From Marispirochaeta sp. (GTDB lineage Bacteria; Spirochaetota; Spirochaetia; JC444; Marispirochaetaceae): a DNA stretch of 64,000 bases. Position 1 is the stretch's first letter. Every line of letters begins with the position of its first letter. The stretch spans positions 744,001-808,000 of the forward strand of contig NZ_OY764211.1 of assembly GCF_963668165.1 (NCBI RefSeq). The letters are read 5' to 3'. Shown here piece by piece: positions 61,913 through 64,000 of this stretch. The position numbers and the translations under genes are program-made. Below the pieces are notes generated by a model. The model searched no databases, had not been told where the DNA came from, and worked only from the letters and a program-made list of their open reading frames with translations.

Positions 61913-62057
61913 GCTACAGACGAAGCCGGCGCAGAGGTATGGACTGCAAACTACAGTGCTTTCGGGGAAGTTCTGGCAACCACCGGCAGCCTTGACCAGG
62001 AACCGGTGTACACCGGAAAAAGCTATGATGCGGATGCGCAGTTGTATTATTTCAATG
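61913..62057 (+). pseudogene. RHS core fragment, copy 5a
   Basis: Reads ATDEAGAEVWTANYSAFGEV to YYFN in RHS frame, then hits TAG at 62060-62062 inside an inserted sequence. No start codon or upstream core is present. Confidence 0.85.
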
Positions 62058-62133
62058 TGTAGCGATTTGAAAAATCGCGAACCCGAATTGCGGCAGTGTT
62101 TTCGAAGAAAATCACGAGAGCAATTCGAGGACC
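62058..62133. repeat. 76-bp palindromic insertion in the RHS core
   Basis: It splits the RHS core between YYFN and RWYDPELG. It contains GCGATTT (62062-62068) with AAATCGC (62072-62078) and, outside a second smaller hairpin, CGAATTGC (62084-62091) with GCAATTCG (62120-62127). Nested pairing suggests a REP- or IS200-like miniature element. Confidence 0.55.
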
Positions 62134-62253
62134 CGGTGGTATGACCCGGAGCTGGGGCGGTTTATATCGGAGGACCCGATTCAGGACGGAGTAAACTGGT
62201 ATGTGTATGTGAGTAATAATCCGTTGAAGTTTGTTGATCCGACGGGGTTGGAT
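62134..62253 (+). repeat. RHS core segment, copy 5b
   Basis: The core resumes in frame with RWYDPELGRFISEDP and ends at DPTGLD. Confidence 0.8.
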
Positions 62254-63282
62254 TATATTTATTTAAATGACAATAATGGAGCAAATTGGCAAGGACATGC
62301 TGCGGTGATTGTTGGAAACGATGATATCGGCTATACATATTATTCGAAGGATGGAAAACACCCAGAAGATCCGACTAGTAGAACAGCAAGAGGGAACCAC
62401 AGAGTAGTAATTAAGAGAGGTGAATTAGGAGATTTTCTTAAGTCAGAAGAAATTGCTGGTCGTTATGAAAAGATTATTCGTATAGAAACAACACAAGATC
62501 AGGATGAAGCCATGAAAAAAATTGCAGAAGAAGACTGGGATACCGAATATGACTTTTCTACGAATAATTGTGGAGACTTAGCAAAAAATGTTGGTATTGC
62601 CGGTGGTCTATTAAACAAGTGGGACGGTACTGTATATGGTGTTACTCGTCCCAATACACTTAAGAAAAGGGTTCAAGAGGCAGCGTTTATTTCTTCCCTA
62701 AAACACACGCTCCGAAGATTCTGGGACAAAGTAACTGGGCATCAGGATTCGCTTCCGGATACCAGCAATAATGATAATCCGCAACCATCGAAAGAGTCTG
62801 ATTCTGACGATAGAAAAACCAACGACAGTGATAAGAAACAAAAGGATACTTCAAACAAATCACAGGAATCAGAAAGCGGATCAATCATTTGTACGGAATT
62901 ATACCGGCAAGGTTTAATGGCAGAAGAGATTTACCGGGCCGATGAATTATTCGGCAGAATGGTAGAAACGAACTTTCCATTAGTAAAAGAAGGTTATCTG
63001 ATAATCGCCCGACCGATTGTTAATGCAATGAGAAAATCTGCATCCTTTACTGTAATGGTAAACAAGTTTGCCAAACCATGGTCCAGGCAGATGGCATATA
63101 TGATAGGTGCTTCGGATGAGCAGAATCTTGCAGGAGCTGTTATTATGATTCTTGGTGTACCTCTTTGCTTCGTAATTGGGTTTCTGTATAAGTATGCAAT
63201 TCTGCTGGAAATTATGATACTCATATTCTTATTCAGGAGAACTGCAAAAGGAATAGTATGGAATCTACATGGAATAAAATAA
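62203..63282 (+). CDS. Cut-off RHS tip with permuted papain-like domain and ICTEL module
   Basis: 359 codons from ATG 62203 (the RHS homology begins slightly upstream at 62134). It is the sister of the cassette 2 tip: DPTGLDYIYLNDNN, GHAAVIVGNDDIGYTYYSKDG with a His near residue 31, STNNCGDLAKN with a Cys near 123, an acidic and Ser/Lys-rich spacer, then SIICTELYRQGLM near 229 and a hydrophobic helix near the end. Relative to its sister it diverges most in the papain-like part and least in the ICTEL part. The insertion just upstream has cut the core, so it is probably a silent remnant unless rearranged. It overlaps the next gene by 25 bp. Confidence 0.75.
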   Translation: MYVSNNPLKFVDPTGLDYIYLNDNNGANWQGHAAVIVGNDDIGYTYYSKDGKHPEDPTSRTARGNHRVVIKRGELGDFLKSEEIAGRYEKIIRIETTQDQDEAMKKIAEEDWDTEYDFSTNNCGDLAKNVGIAGGLLNKWDGTVYGVTRPNTLKKRVQEAAFISSLKHTLRRFWDKVTGHQDSLPDTSNNDNPQPSKESDSDDRKTNDSDKKQKDTSNKSQESESGSIICTELYRQGLMAEEIYRADELFGRMVETNFPLVKEGYLIIARPIVNAMRKSASFTVMVNKFAKPWSRQMAYMIGASDEQNLAGAVIMILGVPLCFVIGFLYKYAILLEIMILIFLFRRTAKGIVWNLHGIK

Positions 63283-64000
63283 TACTTGTGTGTTTAACTA
63301 TAGCAGGTACAGGAATGAATAGCCTATTCGCCATGGGAAAGCAGCCCGGGCAATTTGATCTTGATACTACTGATTATGCAATGCTGACTTCGTATGATTC
63401 GTGTAGTGTAGTATATCATGGACGGAATTATATTTTTGAAGAGAAAGGAATATGCGATACTGTTGTCGGCAAGCTATTTATCTTTCTCAATGATGAAGAG
63501 TTTATAGTTTATCAACGGCCTGCAATATCGTTGATAGATTTCCGTCGCGGAGAAGTGGTCAAGAAGTATGAGATAGGGGATATTGATTTTATAGCCCGTA
63601 CAGAAAAAGAAAATGAGATCATTCTTTTACATGAACGAAAATTCATCAGGTTTAATATTGATACCGGGGAAACCTTAAGGGAGTTCTCTTTTTCTCCGGA
63701 GGAATATACTGCTGAAGGGAATCCGACATATCCGGTTTATTATTTTGAACCCTATGAGATATCCTTAGCTCCCGATCGTAACTCGTTTTTCTTTTCAGGG
63801 TATCATAGAGGCAACAATAGAAGGAAAAGAATCTACGAATATTCATTAAATGATCATAGTATACGTTTTGTTGTGGATGGAGACTCCCCACAATATATTG
63901 AGTCCCAAGGACTACTATATTTTATAAATACACAGAATAATCAAATTAACTCTTTGGATCTGCTTTCAAATGCAGTTGCCTCTGTTGTTAAAGTAAATCT
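63258..64000 (+). CDS. Exported paralogue of the cassette 2 downstream protein, truncated by the window
   Basis: The frame is open from ATG 63258 to the end of the window (about 247 codons seen). It opens MESTWNKIILVCLTIAGTGM with a signal-like segment ending SLFAMG and a mature part starting FDLDTTDYAMLTSYDSCS, matching its paralogue at 54981-55913. Later repeats such as FNIDTGETLREFSFS and LIDFRRGEVVKKYEI support a beta-propeller-like fold. It overlaps the end of the tip gene by 25 bp. It is the same pairing seen in cassette 2, so the tip and this gene were copied together. Confidence 0.65.
   Translation, partial: MESTWNKIILVCLTIAGTGMNSLFAMGKQPGQFDLDTTDYAMLTSYDSCSVVYHGRNYIFEEKGICDTVVGKLFIFLNDEEFIVYQRPAISLIDFRRGEVVKKYEIGDIDFIARTEKENEIILLHERKFIRFNIDTGETLREFSFSPEEYTAEGNPTYPVYYFEPYEISLAPDRNSFFFSGYHRGNNRRKRIYEYSLNDHSIRFVVDGDSPQYIESQGLLYFINTQNNQINSLDLLSNAVASVVKVN

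Noticed and set aside
61872..62144. A 90-codon frame in front of cassette 5
   Set aside because: It is the RHS core fragment in a wrong frame; the correct frame gives the usual VWTANYSAFGEV.
43000..64000. Search for CRISPR repeats, integrase and tail-tube genes
   Set aside because: None seen: repeats present are RHS core copies and the two hairpin units, and the collar-domain protein alone does not make a prophage.

Overview
The window looks like a chromosomal segment of a free-living spirochaete, most likely Spirochaetaceae-like. This is an inference: it rests on the mix of genes (a 29-residue COX24-type protein, a FlgH-type protein, Dxs, ornithine/lysine-type MurE candidate, many Sec-exported proteins of unknown function) and on moderate GC, not on a marker gene such as 16S rRNA, which is absent.

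Positions 1 to about 42,700 are ordinary, densely packed chromosome. A truncated oxidoreductase is followed by a complete insertion sequence (564-1804) with inverted ends and a 9-bp target duplication. Then come a small outer-membrane-like protein, a ModF-like double ABC ATPase, ilvC, dxs, flgH-like, a 29-aa COX24-type protein, murD, a frameshifted FemX-type gene behind metG, hflKC, a rhodanese, an orphan D12 DNA methyltransferase overlapping queD, and murE with an alkyltransferase-like gene and ddl. These are followed by a nitroreductase, an M28-like membrane protein with a HEAT-repeat partner, dinB, a DUF4015 glycosidase-like protein, a glpK remnant, and a run of exported or membrane proteins (lipoprotein hydrolase, DUF4105, LysE, transglutaminase-like). 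The block ends with trmL, proC, serS, pncA-pncB-neuB-like, a CheY-like receiver and a CheR with an internal deletion. Cell-wall synthesis (murD, murE, ddl, femX) and NAD salvage (pncA, pncB) are the clearest functional groupings.

At 42,924-42,963 lies the 3' half of a tRNA-Val(GAC), cut at the anticodon loop and still followed by a strong terminator. This is what an integration site looks like. Everything to the right (43 to 64 kb) is accessory: AT-rich spacers, a collar-domain protein, a YHS protein, a beta-helix protein and a 2,282-residue Sec-exported RHS/YD-repeat protein.

The RHS protein heads an array of RHS core-tip cassettes. The same core segment recurs five times (about 51.3, 53.4, 57.3, 59.7 and 61.9 kb), each time joined to a C-terminal region and each followed by a small gene that overlaps the end of the tip gene. 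Cassettes 1, 3 and 4 share a linker after the core but carry three different C-terminal domains. Cassettes 2 and 5 share a permuted papain/NlpC-like domain, a conserved C-terminal module starting ICTELYRQG, and a paralogous exported downstream protein. Two 180-bp structured repeats, whose inner palindromes differ in sequence but keep the ability to pair, bracket cassette 2 and resemble integron attC sites. This cassette array, its bracketing repeats and the ICTEL module are the best candidates for something undescribed. The window ends inside the last downstream gene.
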